NCBI RefSeq assembly: GCF_965223525.1
Contig: NZ_OZ245005.1
Span: 248,001-312,000, forward strand
Source: Leptofilum sp965223525
GTDB lineage: Bacteria; Chloroflexota; Anaerolineae; Promineifilales; Promineifilaceae
Direction of reading: 5' to 3'
Length of the DNA: 64,000 bases
A program made the translations under genes and the position numbers. This document shows, piece by piece, positions 8,058 through 17,367 of this stretch (the first letter of the stretch is position 1; each line of letters opens with the position of its first letter). Under the pieces are notes generated by a model, which did not search any database, was not told the DNA's origin, and saw only the letters and a program-made list of their open reading frames with translations.

Positions 8058-10375
8058 ACAATATCTTTCAGCAAGAAGACAGCTTTGGCAGCGGCGTTTA
8101 CGCAAAACGGGAAACGGCTATTGTGCGCGGGAGCGGCGCAACAGTTTGGGACGAAAACGGCCGTTCCTACCTTGATTGTGCTGCAGGCATTGGCGTAGCC
8201 AACGTTGGCCACTGCCACCCGCAGGTGGTAGCAGCTATCACCGCCCAGGCCAGCCAGCTCATCACCTGTCAGGAGATGTTCTACAACGACCAGCGTGCTC
8301 AGTTCCAGGCACAGTTGGCTGCTACACTGCCCGGCAACCTAAACCGCGTTTACCTGTGTAACTCCGGTACCGAGGCGATAGAAGCGGCCATCAAATTTGC
8401 CCGTCTTAGCACCAGACGCCCCGGCATTGTAGCTGCAATGCGCGGCTTTCATGGGCGAACGCTTGGTGCACTTTCCGCCACGCACAACAAAAAGTATCGC
8501 CAGCCGTTTGAACCGCTAGTGAGTCATTTCAGCCATGTGCCGTTCGGTAACAGCTCCCGGCTCGATGCGGCAATTACGGAGCAAACGGCCGCTGTCATTC
8601 TGGAAATAGTGCAAGGCGAAGGGGGTGTTCAGCTGGCGACGCCTGGCTTCTTTCACCGGGCGCAACAACTCTGCCAAGAGCGGGGAGCATTGTTGATTAT
8701 TGACGAAGTGCAAACGGGATTCGGCCGTACCGGGGAACTATTTGCCTGCGAACATTATGATTTGGTCCCTGACCTCATCTGCTTGGGCAAGGCAATGGCT
8801 GGCGGGATGCCGATGGGAGCAGTGGGTATCGGCTCGCGCGTGCAAAATTTGGCACCAGGGCTGCACGGTTCCACATTTGGTGGGAATCCTTTGGCCTGTG
8901 CCACAGCAACGGCCGTACTCAACATCCTCCAGCAACCTGACATAGCCAGCCGCGCCGCCAAGCTGGGCGACCAGTTCCGCCACCAAATTGAAGCACTCAA
9001 CCTGCCGCTGGTGCGTGACGTGCGTGGCCTGGGTCTTATGATTGGTATTGAGCTTCGCCAGCGAGCCATGCCCTATGTCCAGGCACTCATGGACAAAGGC
9101 ATCGTCGCCCTGACAGCCGGAAGCACTGTCATTCGGCTGCTCCCCCCTCTCACTATCACTGCCGAAGAGCTGGATCGAGTGGTTGTTGCGCTGGAGCAAG
9201 TTCTGGCAGCCAAAAAAAGAAGCAGCGGTGCTGTGGCCGGTCTTCTGACCGTGCCATCGAGTGTCTCGGCGAGGACGTCGGCCACAGCAGCAGATCAAGC
9301 AGTCTCGCTAAAAAACGACGTGGGAGCGGTAGGATTTTTACGGCGGCTGGTGGAAATTCCGAGCTTGTCTGGTGAGGAAACGGCCGTTGCCAACTTCCTC
9401 ATCCAGCAAATGAACCAATCCGGCTTCACCGCCTACGTAGACGCCGCAGGCAACGCCGTCGGCGAGCGCAGTTGCCCGAATGCGGCTGGGCAAATCACAC
9501 AGGAAATTGTGCTGCTGAGCCATATGGATACCGTCCCTGGCGACATTCCCATGCGGCAAGAAGATGGCAAACTGTACGGCCGTGGCAGCGTGGATGCCAA
9601 AGGACCACTGGCCACCTTTATTATCGCCGCAACCCGCGCCAATCTGCCACCCGGCACGCGCCTCATCGTGGTTGGCGCGGTGGAAGAAGAGTCTGCCACC
9701 TCCAAAGGAGCCAGGTTTGTTGCCAGCCAATACCAGCCAACAGCCTGCCTGATCGGCGAACCCAGTGGCTGGGACGGCATTACTCTTGGCTACAAAGGGC
9801 GGCTGCTGATTGACGCTTGCTTTACCCAACCCATGAGCCACACTGCCGGAGCCGATTCTGGCGCAGCCGAGCTGGGGCTAGAGTGGTACAACAACATTGT
9901 AGCGTACATCAACCAGTTCAACGCCGAAAAACCGCGCCTGTTTGACCAACTGCTGCCCTCCGTCCGTGAGCTGCACACCAGCAGCGACGGGCTGGAAAAT
10001 CGGCTGGAGATGAAGCTGGGAATTCGGCTGCCGCCTAATTTCGATGTGACCATCTTTGAACGTTGGCTGCGGGAAGAGGCGGGGGATGCTGGCACGATAC
10101 GCACCTACGGGTATGAAACGGCCGTTCAAAGCAAACGCACCAATCCATTGGCACAGGCACTCAATCGCGCCATTCGGCAGGCTGGAAGCGTCCCAACCTA
10201 CAAGCACAAAACAGGCACGTCAGACATGAACGTGGTAGAGCCAGTGTGGAACTGCCCCATTGTGGCCTATGGGCCAGGAGATAGCAAGCTAGACCACACG
10301 CCAAACGAACACATCATCATCGCTGAATATTTGCAAGCCATTCAGGTACTGGAGACAATGCTAACCAATCTTTGA
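8054..10375 (+). CDS. lysJK: Fused LysJ aminotransferase - LysK deacylase
   Basis: A 773-residue fusion of the last two enzymes. Residues 1-385 are a class III PLP aminotransferase (LysJ/ArgD): NSGTEAIEAAIKFAR, FHGRTLGALSAT, IIDEVQTGFGRTG and the PLP lysine Lys246 in LGKAMAGG. Residues 420-773 are an M20-type amidohydrolase (LysK/ArgE-like): metal ligands His490 (SHMDTVPGD), Asp514 (VDAKGP), the acidic EEES at 544-547, and a late GTSDMN. The first would aminate the LysW-bound semialdehyde, the second release lysine or ornithine. These are normally separate proteins. The linker (about 390-415) carries an inverted-repeat element. The start is the ATG at 8054 overlapping lysZ. The 3' end overlaps the convergent O-antigen ligase gene by 15 bases. 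Confidence 0.92.
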   Translation: MNNIFQQEDSFGSGVYAKRETAIVRGSGATVWDENGRSYLDCAAGIGVANVGHCHPQVVAAITAQASQLITCQEMFYNDQRAQFQAQLAATLPGNLNRVYLCNSGTEAIEAAIKFARLSTRRPGIVAAMRGFHGRTLGALSATHNKKYRQPFEPLVSHFSHVPFGNSSRLDAAITEQTAAVILEIVQGEGGVQLATPGFFHRAQQLCQERGALLIIDEVQTGFGRTGELFACEHYDLVPDLICLGKAMAGGMPMGAVGIGSRVQNLAPGLHGSTFGGNPLACATATAVLNILQQPDIASRAAKLGDQFRHQIEALNLPLVRDVRGLGLMIGIELRQRAMPYVQALMDKGIVALTAGSTVIRLLPPLTITAEELDRVVVALEQVLAAKKRSSGAVAGLLTVPSSVSARTSATAADQAVSLKNDVGAVGFLRRLVEIPSLSGEETAVANFLIQQMNQSGFTAYVDAAGNAVGERSCPNAAGQITQEIVLLSHMDTVPGDIPMRQEDGKLYGRGSVDAKGPLATFIIAATRANLPPGTRLIVVGAVEEESATSKGARFVASQYQPTACLIGEPSGWDGITLGYKGRLLIDACFTQPMSHTAGADSGAAELGLEWYNNIVAYINQFNAEKPRLFDQLLPSVRELHTSSDGLENRLEMKLGIRLPPNFDVTIFERWLREEAGDAGTIRTYGYETAVQSKRTNPLAQALNRAIRQAGSVPTYKHKTGTSDMNVVEPVWNCPIVAYGPGDSKLDHTPNEHIIIAEYLQAIQVLETMLTNL
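9229..9289. repeat. Palindromic element forming the LysJ-LysK linker
   Basis: A perfect 10-bp inverted repeat, TGCTGTGGCC (9229-9238) and GGCCACAGCA (9280-9289), encloses GC-rich sequence read as Ala/Ser/Thr/Val-rich linker. It falls exactly between the two enzyme domains, where the lysJ stop and lysK start would be expected. Confidence 0.7.
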
Positions 10376-11830
10376 TTGCGAAAGGCCAAGGCGGGTAACG
10401 GCCGTTGCCAATCCTACCAGCAGCCAAAACGCCGTCACCGCGTGGTGAAACTCTAAATTAAAGAGGTAATGGTCAAAAATGCCGGCGGCCAATCCACCGA
10501 CGATGGCAGCGTGCAAGCCCAGCCAGAGCGCGTCTAGCTCCTCATTGGCCTTCAATATGTTTCGATGAGACAGGCCATAGAAAAAGAGCGTGCCAATGAC
10601 CGCAAAGAAGGCCAGCAGCCCCACAACACCCATCACCTGGGCAATGGTCAGGTAAACATTGGCCACACCCAGGTAAATATCAATGTCTGGCGTACCGGCA
10701 AAACCAACGCCAATGAGGGGATACCGTCCGATGAGCGTCAGCGCATCCTGATATTCGCCAAAACGCATTTGGGTCGCCAAATCTTGCCCCTGAATGCCCT
10801 CGACGAACCGTTGGATGTAGGTTTGAGCGACGGGCAGCAGTAACAACAGCAAGCCACCACCCAGCATGTAAGGAATGAGTCGTCGGTAGCGCAGGATGGC
10901 AATGAAGCCCAAGCCTGCCGCTAGCCCAAACATGGCTCCGCGTGAAAACGTCAGCACGACACAGATGAAAATGGAACCAACGATGCTCCAGGTGAGCCAA
11001 CGGGGGAACAACGGCCGTTTTGCCACCAACTGCGGCCCTGCCAATGACCCAATCATCAAGAGCAGCCCACCCAGCACGTTCGGATCCACCGAGGTGCTGA
11101 TGGCTCGTTCAGATAGCTCTGGGTTCTCTTCGATGTAGCGAATGACCCAGCCACCTGGGTAGCCAACCCGTGTGAGGAAATTGAGGATGGTGTTGGTTGT
11201 ATCTTCCGGCAAGAGCCAGAAAATGATGCCCAGAACGGCCGCACCAGTCCCAGCCAGCAACACCACCTTCACCATGCGCTCCAGCCGCACCTGCGTGCGA
11301 CAATAATCCACAATAATGAAGACAAAGCCTAAACTCAACAGCAGCTCAGCAAATTTTCGCAGCAGCGTAGAGGTGAGCGTCCCGTTACTCAAGCCAAAAA
11401 TGAAGGCAAAGATGGCCACCAGCATGAAAACAAGCAGCGGCAAGGCGATGGGCGCAGTCACTAAATCCCGCTGCGCCCCAGTGACGATGCCCAGCAGCCA
11501 AACGCCAACCACCGCCCCCAGTGCCAGATCAAGAAACGTGGGCGTGAGACCGATGTCTACGGGTAGTGTGGCAAATGGGAGCAAGCACACCACAGCCACC
11601 ACGCCCCAAAAGCCAATCTCGATGTCTCGCAAAACGATGTAGGCGGTGACAATGGCGATAATAAATGCAGCCCCAGCCAGCGGCCCGCCAAAACCGAGAA
11701 TGACACCGCCGAGAACGGCCGTTCCACCCAGCAATGCCCCCAACGCCCACCTGGATTTAGTGGGATTGATCGCGTCGGCGTTTCGGAGCCATCGTTTTTG
11801 GGGTTTAGGTTCCTGCGTGACGGTTGCCAT
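10361..11830 (-). CDS. O-antigen ligase/polymerase-like membrane protein
   Basis: A 489-residue polytopic protein with about ten to twelve hydrophobic segments and a long loop before the last helices, the pattern of the Wzy/WaaL (O-antigen ligase) family. Typical traits seen are SVDPNVLGGLLL, then FSRGAMFGLAAGLGF, and a late LIGRYPLIGVGFAG. It would join or polymerise surface glycans outside the membrane. The start is the ATG at 11830, whose bases overlap the stop of the MazG-like gene (TGATG), indicating translational coupling. Its stop runs 15 bases into the convergent lysJK gene. Which glycan it handles cannot be seen. Confidence 0.82.
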   Translation of the reverse strand: MATVTQEPKPQKRWLRNADAINPTKSRWALGALLGGTAVLGGVILGFGGPLAGAAFIIAIVTAYIVLRDIEIGFWGVVAVVCLLPFATLPVDIGLTPTFLDLALGAVVGVWLLGIVTGAQRDLVTAPIALPLLVFMLVAIFAFIFGLSNGTLTSTLLRKFAELLLSLGFVFIIVDYCRTQVRLERMVKVVLLAGTGAAVLGIIFWLLPEDTTNTILNFLTRVGYPGGWVIRYIEENPELSERAISTSVDPNVLGGLLLMIGSLAGPQLVAKRPLFPRWLTWSIVGSIFICVVLTFSRGAMFGLAAGLGFIAILRYRRLIPYMLGGGLLLLLLPVAQTYIQRFVEGIQGQDLATQMRFGEYQDALTLIGRYPLIGVGFAGTPDIDIYLGVANVYLTIAQVMGVVGLLAFFAVIGTLFFYGLSHRNILKANEELDALWLGLHAAIVGGLAAGIFDHYLFNLEFHHAVTAFWLLVGLATAVTRLGLSQSKIG

Positions 11831-12138
11831 CAATCAATAAATCCTTCTGCCTGCAACCGCTTGTGCGACTGCTCAATTGAGTTAGCGAGTTCAGCTTCAA
11901 TACCGTAATGAATTGCCAGGGTAAGCGCACAGCGCAGCACGTCCTGCACCTCTTTGGCCAGCTTGATTGTATCTGGTTCGCCCAATTTTTGCCGCTTGAC
12001 GCCGCTATTCTCAAAATGATTTACCTGCGATGCCAACTCGCCACACTCTTCCGCCAGGCGCGTCATCATTTGGAACGGATCATTACCATCGGGGAATCGC
12101 TTCATGAGACCGTGAGTGATTTTGTACAGTTTTTTCAT
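11830..12138 (-). CDS. MazG-like nucleotide pyrophosphohydrolase-type protein
   Basis: A 102-residue all-alpha protein. LAEECGELASQVNHFE and the later KLAKEVQDVLR give the paired acidic motifs that bind magnesium in the MazG/dUTPase-alpha superfamily, so hydrolysis of a nucleotide triphosphate or sugar nucleotide is likely. The ATG at 12138 is preferred over the GTG at 12162, because the latter lies inside a small AGTGCC..GGCACT repeat. It sits between two surface-glycan genes in an apparent operon; whether that reflects a role there is unknown. Confidence 0.72.
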   Translation of the reverse strand: MKKLYKITHGLMKRFPDGNDPFQMMTRLAEECGELASQVNHFENSGVKRQKLGEPDTIKLAKEVQDVLRCALTLAIHYGIEAELANSIEQSHKRLQAEGFID

Positions 12139-12148
12139 AATTTGTAAG

Positions 12149-12166
12149 TTAGTGCCTGGCACTTTA
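12149..12166. repeat. AGTGCC/GGCACT palindrome
   Basis: A short palindrome around AGTGCCTGGCACT at the 3' end of the large GT-C-like gene. It is related in sequence to the longer inverted repeat at 37186-37248. Confidence 0.5.
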
Positions 12167-14536
12167 GTCGTTGACGCGCAACAATGTCAGGCGCAGAAAA
12201 TCGTCAGTGGGACGGCCGTCTTCCGCAATAATTTGCAGGCGATTAAACTGGCCATCGTCCACCGTGTACAGGCCGATGATGACGGGGTACACCTTACTTG
12301 GCGTGTCTGGGCTAAGAGGTAAGGACATTTGCACGGTTTGCAGCTCACCTTCTGCCCACGAAGACGTAGGTTGGCCTAAATCCTGGCTGGCCCAGCGGGT
12401 GGTGTCATCATCCACAACTTGGGCAAAAATGGTGTAGTCGGTGGTTAACGGCCGTTTTGCCCGCCAGTACAAAGTTAAATCCACAGTTTCACCGGCTGCC
12501 GCTTGCCGGAGGTTCAGTTCAAAGCCAACCAATTCCAGCTCATTGTCAAAATTAACTAAGGTCGGATTTGGCACATCACCAGCCGCAGGCTCTAAAGTAA
12601 GCGTAGCCAGCACCACCGAATCTGCGCCGTCGGTTAGGGGCAGGCGCTCAAAATTGGCAAAATCGTATAGACCAACGGTGAGCTGGAGGTTTGCGGGAGC
12701 AACGGCCGTTTCCGGAATCACAAGCTGGTAATGGTTAAAAATCGTCTCGCCCGGTTCCAGTAGCGAGGTAGGCCGCAAACCCTGATCTAAAAACATATCC
12801 CGCTGGGCAATGGGCACGCCAATGACTGGATCATTTAGATGCACAAAGACGCTCCAGTTGCGATCCATTGACTCTAAAACTTCCCATTCCAACAGCAGAT
12901 CAACCGTGTCTCCGGGCTGGTAGGTGGCTTTTTGTTGGGCTACGGCTACTTCGGCTGCGCTCAGCACAGGCGTTTGCCCAATCTCGTACCCCACCAGCCG
13001 CAGCTTGCCATCAAAAGTGGCATTCATTGGCTGCTGTTCCAACCAAGGGGCTGCCGTCTGATGATGTGCGTAGGCGGGGCGAATCCAGGCAAGCGGAGCC
13101 AATGCTGCCAACACAAAGAGGAACCCCGCCACACCCAAAATGAGCCGCTGACCAAATCTACGCGGCAGCCAGCCAATCAGCCCCGCTACCAGCAGCACGT
13201 TAATGGCCGACATTGCCGTAAACACCAGCCGCCCTTGTGACGACCAGGTAGTCGTTGCCCATTGGATCAGCCCTACAATGACAGCGGCCATAAAAAGCAG
13301 GCAAACGACAAGAGCAAATTTTGCCGCAACGAAATTTAAGAGATTGGAGATGAGAGACTGGAAACTAAAACCGGTCTCCAATCTCCAGTCTATAATCTCT
13401 TTTACAAAATAAACCACAAACCCTAAAACCCCTACAACCACCACGCCATTCAAAACATGATAAAGCCACAATGGCATGGGCACGTTGACGCCGCCAAACA
13501 AGCCCCAGTAAGAGAGCATGAAGCCCCAGCGTTCGCTCCACAGCTGCGCCAATGAGGCAGGATGCGCCCGCTGCCCCAGGACAGCAATAAAGGCATTCCA
13601 GCCCAAAAAATCGCCATACAGCACAATATTGCGCCAATACCACCAACCCGCAATTAAAATAACCGGGATGAGAAGGATGAGGAAGGAAACGGCCGTCCGC
13701 CCCAACATCCTCGCAATCTCTCCCCAAAACTTTTCTCCGTTCCCCTCTGTGCCTCCTCCGTGCAACTCCGTGTTTCTCTTTCCCCAATTAGCAATAAAAA
13801 TCGCTCCCAACGCCAGCGGCAGCAACGCAAACGCCCCCTGCTTCGTCAGAATCGCCAGGCCGATGACCACACCAATTTTCAAGTAAGCAGTTCTCCGCTG
13901 ACTTGCCGAATACTGTTTACTGACCGCTCGTATCATCAACAAAACCCCTAACGAGGAGAGTGGAATCGCTAAATTATCATTGTTCACCGCGCCGCTGATG
14001 AAGAGAAACATGGGCGTGAAGGCGTTGAGTGCAGCCGCACCCAGGGCAATTTCTGGCCGGACGAGAGCCAGCTCTTTGCCGATGAGATAGGTTAGATAAA
14101 CGGTAGTCGCGCCCAGCAATACCGAAAAGAGACGCACAATTCGCACCGCCAGCAGCGTGCCTTGCCACGGGCTCCAGGCTGGGTTTTTGATGGTGAGGTT
14201 GATATTGCCATCGGCGGTGAGGATACCGTTGTCTACATGCGGATTTTCCCAGCGGACGGTTTCCATATCGTTAGTATCTATCCAAAAGGTGAGCGCTGCG
14301 CCGAGATAGTAGTAGAGTGGTGGCTGGCTCGCTTCTTGCTTCCAGGGGCCAGCCTGGGCGGGGTCAAACACCTGCACCGGCAGTGGATTGCCGTCGGCCA
14401 AATGGCGGATCATGGGATAGTGCCAAAGCTCGTCTGAGGCTTCAAAAACAGGGGTAACGAGGGCATACATCCCGCCCAAAATGATAAATAGCCCCAGAAT
14501 TAGGCGTAACCAGCGTTTTTCTTGTTTCTCTTCCAT
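12164..14536 (-). CDS. Large GT-C-type membrane glycosyltransferase-like protein (DUF2142/PMT-like)
   Basis: A 790-residue integral membrane protein. After the first TM helix comes FEASDELWHYPMIRHL, the acidic first-loop motif of GT-C (PMT/ArnT-like, DUF2142) transferases that take a sugar from a polyprenyl phosphate donor. About a dozen hydrophobic segments follow, then a soluble C-terminal half (about 500-790) of two similar beta domains containing VDLLLEWEVLE and VDLTLYWRAKR. It leads the MazG-like and O-antigen ligase genes. At least three repeat-derived segments are read in frame: one near 13340-13397, a CACAGAG-type segment near 13724-13785, and TTCGGCTGCGCTCAGCACA near 12944-12963. Donor and acceptor are unknown. 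Confidence 0.75.
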   Translation of the reverse strand: MEEKQEKRWLRLILGLFIILGGMYALVTPVFEASDELWHYPMIRHLADGNPLPVQVFDPAQAGPWKQEASQPPLYYYLGAALTFWIDTNDMETVRWENPHVDNGILTADGNINLTIKNPAWSPWQGTLLAVRIVRLFSVLLGATTVYLTYLIGKELALVRPEIALGAAALNAFTPMFLFISGAVNNDNLAIPLSSLGVLLMIRAVSKQYSASQRRTAYLKIGVVIGLAILTKQGAFALLPLALGAIFIANWGKRNTELHGGGTEGNGEKFWGEIARMLGRTAVSFLILLIPVILIAGWWYWRNIVLYGDFLGWNAFIAVLGQRAHPASLAQLWSERWGFMLSYWGLFGGVNVPMPLWLYHVLNGVVVVGVLGFVVYFVKEIIDWRLETGFSFQSLISNLLNFVAAKFALVVCLLFMAAVIVGLIQWATTTWSSQGRLVFTAMSAINVLLVAGLIGWLPRRFGQRLILGVAGFLFVLAALAPLAWIRPAYAHHQTAAPWLEQQPMNATFDGKLRLVGYEIGQTPVLSAAEVAVAQQKATYQPGDTVDLLLEWEVLESMDRNWSVFVHLNDPVIGVPIAQRDMFLDQGLRPTSLLEPGETIFNHYQLVIPETAVAPANLQLTVGLYDFANFERLPLTDGADSVVLATLTLEPAAGDVPNPTLVNFDNELELVGFELNLRQAAAGETVDLTLYWRAKRPLTTDYTIFAQVVDDDTTRWASQDLGQPTSSWAEGELQTVQMSLPLSPDTPSKVYPVIIGLYTVDDGQFNRLQIIAEDGRPTDDFLRLTLLRVND
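13338..13398. repeat. In-frame AATCTCC/GGAGATT palindromic element
   Basis: AGAGATTGGAGATGAGAG... and ...CTCCAATCTCCAGTC form an imperfect palindrome inside the GT-C-like gene. It is translated as EIIDWRLETGFSFQSLISNL. Related peptides occur in the GT-C gene at 34270-34345 (EIIDWR...LQSLIS) and the GT4 gene at 20640-20672 (QSLISNLQSP). Confidence 0.75.
13724..13785. repeat. In-frame CACAGAG-type element
   Basis: Plus-strand TCCGTTCCCCTCTGTGCC...CTCCGTGTTTCTC inside the GT-C-like gene, translated as GKRNTELHGGGTEGNGEK. The same family (CTCTGTG/CACAGAG units) recurs at 16150, 33590, 34574, 34712, 39404 and 51259. Confidence 0.65.
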
Positions 14537-14641
14537 CGCGGCTGATTGTACCTATCTGGGGCTGTGCCGCCACCTGCGTTCAGGCTACTTTTTCGGTACG
14601 GCCGTTTTTTCAGTAATCAGTATTCAGTGGACGGCGATCAG

Positions 14642-16048
14642 TTAGGGAACGGCCGTCCAGGTTACTAATTGCAAATCGGGGGGCAAGTTTAATGGCTGCA
14701 ACGTGCGGCTGCCCAGATCAAATTGCTGATCGCCGAAGAGGATGGTACGGCCGTCTGGTGCAAAAAGGGTGGGTTGTGTTAATTCAATCAAACCAGCCAC
14801 CGTTACAGTGCCATCTGCCAGACTTTCAATGAGCAGTTCGCCGGGGCTAACAAAACCATCAGCCGGTTGCCCCAAACTACGCACCGTCAAAAATGCGTCT
14901 GAGGCAATGGATTGAATAACGCGCTCACCAGTAAAAATAATAACCTGACCACTACCCAAATGAACATACGCGGTGCGATAATTCCATGCTTCTGAACTTG
15001 CCGTCGCCAAATCGCCTTGTGGAAATATAAGGCCATAAATCAGCAGATTGTCGTCGCCGACCCAGCGCATCGGCGGGATGTAGTTGTGATCGGCGGCAGA
15101 GAGGATGAGGTTGGGAATGGTGACGGCCGTTTGCCTCTCCAAATCAAACACCGCCACACCGAACTCGTATTCGTCAGGCACGTAGCCATCCCACAATTGG
15201 TAATTCTTAATCTGCCAGACCAGAAAACGGCCGTTGGGTGAAAATGTTGGATTACGCAATGAATATTGGGGATCGCCCAGCAACGGTAAACCATAATCGG
15301 CAGGATCAAACGGCCGTGCGCCCAACTCAAACTCATACAGCCACCCTTGCCCAGCAATATCAAAGGCAATCTGCTCCCCAGTAGGTGAAACGGCCGCATC
15401 GGTAAATTGCTGCAAAGCCGAGCCAAACTCAGGGATAAGCATCGTCGTTTTTAGAGCATCCAAATTTACAAGCGCGGGTAATCCGCCGCCAAACCAGGCA
15501 TTTACATACGCTTGCGTTGGCGCGATGCTCAACAACGCCCACTGGGGTTCCTCCTCCCGCCAATCTCGCAGACGCGCATCAGCCAGCGGCTCAGAGAAAA
15601 TTGGCCGACTTTCTCCTTGAACCAAATCCCGCAAATAGAGAAGATTATCGTTGAAATCCGTATAGATGAGATAACGGCCGTCTGGCGAAAAACTCAGCAC
15701 ATTGGTCTCAGGCTGCTCAAAGAGGGTGGCCAACTGACCGCTGGTATCAATGCGAAAATAGACGCCATCCTGTGAAAAAATCATGCCTGGCAGCAAATCA
15801 TAAGCAGGTGCTGGCGTGGCAGTTGGCAAAACAGTTGCTTCATGGGTTGGTGTTGCTGCAGGCAGGGCGGTTGGTTGCAGGGTTGAACTGCTCGCTGGCA
15901 CCACTGTGGCTGTTGGCAAGGGTGTGATAGTGGCAGGAACGGCCGTTTCTATCAAACTCACTGCCGCTGGCAAAGGTTCTGTAGCCTCTGGTAAACAAGC
16001 AGCTACGAACAGAAGGAACAAAAGTGGGAGAAAGATGCGTCGTCTCAT
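14642..16048 (-). CDS. Lipoprotein with TolB/WD40-like beta-propeller
   Basis: A 468-residue exported protein. The signal peptide ends in LFVAACLP, a good lipobox. A long Pro/Thr/Ala-rich spacer (about 20-85) lifts the rest from the membrane. The remainder carries repeated blades of the form SFSPDGRYLIYTD, TFSPNGRFLVWQI and LFAPDGRTILFG, typical of TolB-like beta-propellers. It has no catalytic motif; a binding or structural role at the cell surface is likely. It stands alone, upstream of the envelope operon and in the same direction. At least seven ACGGCCGT octamers fall inside it, the densest run of the window. Confidence 0.82.
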   Translation of the reverse strand: MRRRIFLPLLFLLFVAACLPEATEPLPAAVSLIETAVPATITPLPTATVVPASSSTLQPTALPAATPTHEATVLPTATPAPAYDLLPGMIFSQDGVYFRIDTSGQLATLFEQPETNVLSFSPDGRYLIYTDFNDNLLYLRDLVQGESRPIFSEPLADARLRDWREEEPQWALLSIAPTQAYVNAWFGGGLPALVNLDALKTTMLIPEFGSALQQFTDAAVSPTGEQIAFDIAGQGWLYEFELGARPFDPADYGLPLLGDPQYSLRNPTFSPNGRFLVWQIKNYQLWDGYVPDEYEFGVAVFDLERQTAVTIPNLILSAADHNYIPPMRWVGDDNLLIYGLIFPQGDLATASSEAWNYRTAYVHLGSGQVIIFTGERVIQSIASDAFLTVRSLGQPADGFVSPGELLIESLADGTVTVAGLIELTQPTLFAPDGRTILFGDQQFDLGSRTLQPLNLPPDLQLVTWTAVP

Positions 16049-16149
16049 CTTCTCACTTTACTCAATTAGAACACGCCAAGATGTACGGCCGTACCACGTT
16101 ATTCCTGCGTTTGCTTGGCAGGATTGGCTAAATTAGCTCCTATCCGAAT

Positions 16150-16232
16150 ATTAGCCACAGAGAACACAGAGAGTTTTGAGGCGACGGTTTGTCTCTCAGA
16201 TTTCTCTTTTTCCTGCTTCGGCTGCGCTCAGC
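16150..16232. repeat. Repeat cluster between lipoprotein and hemH
   Basis: CCACAGAGAACACAGAGAG (16155 area) belongs to the CACAGAG family. TTCGGCTGCGCTCAGCACAAGCCTG (16206-16232) matches the segment at 12944-12966 inside the GT-C-like gene. No gene is seen in 16049-16257. Confidence 0.6.
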
Positions 16233-16257
16233 ACAAGCCTGTGGCTTTTTCAGATTC

Positions 16258-17346
16258 TTAGGGAAATACGTCCGCTTTCACCCCGGAACCGTTCTGATGG
16301 TCAGCAGGGAGCTTCTCTGGTGGCACTGCCCATCCTTGCAAATGCTGCTGTGCCAGAGCCGTAAATAATGCAATTTGAGCATCGCTGTCGTTGAGGCAGG
16401 GAATGTATTGATATTGCTGGCCGCCCCCCTCTAAAAAGCCATCCCGATTTTCCACCGCCATCTCTTCCAGCGTCTCCAAACAGTCCACGGCAAAGCCGGG
16501 GCAGATCGTATCCACGCTTTCCAGACCATCCTCCGCCCACTGCACCAGCGTTTTGTCGGTGTATGGTTGCAGCCACTCTTCTGGGCCAAAGCGGGATTGA
16601 AAGCAAACCTGGTATTCCTCTTGGCTCAATCCCAACTTTTCGGAAACGAGCTTTGCTGTTTTTTGGCAAAAGGATTGATAGGGGTCGCCTTTTTCAGCGT
16701 AACTTTTGGGGATGCCGTGGAAGGAGTAGAGTAGCTTGACGGAGCGGCCGTTCTCCGCCCAAAACGCCTGAATCGAATCTGCCAGAGCCTGGATGTACAG
16801 GGGGTTGTCATGGTAGCCCGTCACAGTGCGAAGCTCCGGCATCCAGCGGTAGCGGCGCAGTTCGTCAAACACTATGTCGTAAATGGTAGCGGTGGTAGTG
16901 GCGGAATATTGCGGAAAGAGCGGCAAAACCAAAATGCGCTGGACGTTGGCGGCGCGGAACTCTGCCAATTTTTCTGCGATGGATGGACGGCCGTATCGCA
17001 TCGCCAATGTTACTCGAATCGTGTCGCCGCAGGCTTCCTGCAAGTTCGTCTGTAGCTTGTCGGCAATATTCTGCGAATAAATTAGCAGCGGCGCTCCGTC
17101 TTTCGTCCAGATGGATTCGTACAGCTTGGCAGACTTTTTAGGGCGCACATTGAGGATGATGCCGTGTAAAATTGGTTTCCACAACCAGGCGGGCCATTCA
17201 ATGACGCGCGGATCACCGAGGAATTGGCGCAGGTACGGCCGTAACGCTTTTGCTGTTGGTTCCTCTGGCGTTCCCAAATTCACCAGCAATATGCCAATCC
17301 GCTGCGGCTGTTCATGGTCATAAGCCGCTCGTCCGATGTACTTTCC
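16258..17346 (-). CDS. hemH: Ferrochelatase HemH
   Basis: Inserts Fe(II) into a porphyrin to make heme (protoheme, or coproheme in the alternative route). The 362-residue protein has the family pattern: GILLVNLGTPEEP at the N-terminus, PLFPQYSATTTATIYD, the active-site His in LYSFHGIPKSY, KGDPY, and the acidic PGFAVDCLETLEEMAVENRD. The ATG at 17346, behind GAGGACAGGG, is preferred over the start 21 codons upstream. It has no heme-gene neighbour in the window. Repeated TTGTGA/TCACAA half-sites just upstream suggest regulation. Confidence 0.93.
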   Translation of the reverse strand, partial: GKYIGRAAYDHEQPQRIGILLVNLGTPEEPTAKALRPYLRQFLGDPRVIEWPAWLWKPILHGIILNVRPKKSAKLYESIWTKDGAPLLIYSQNIADKLQTNLQEACGDTIRVTLAMRYGRPSIAEKLAEFRAANVQRILVLPLFPQYSATTTATIYDIVFDELRRYRWMPELRTVTGYHDNPLYIQALADSIQAFWAENGRSVKLLYSFHGIPKSYAEKGDPYQSFCQKTAKLVSEKLGLSQEEYQVCFQSRFGPEEWLQPYTDKTLVQWAEDGLESVDTICPGFAVDCLETLEEMAVENRDGFLEGGGQQYQYIPCLNDSDAQIALFTALAQQHLQGWAVPPEKLPADHQNGSGVKADVFP

Positions 17347-17367
17347 CATCCCTGTCCTCTTCGCAAA

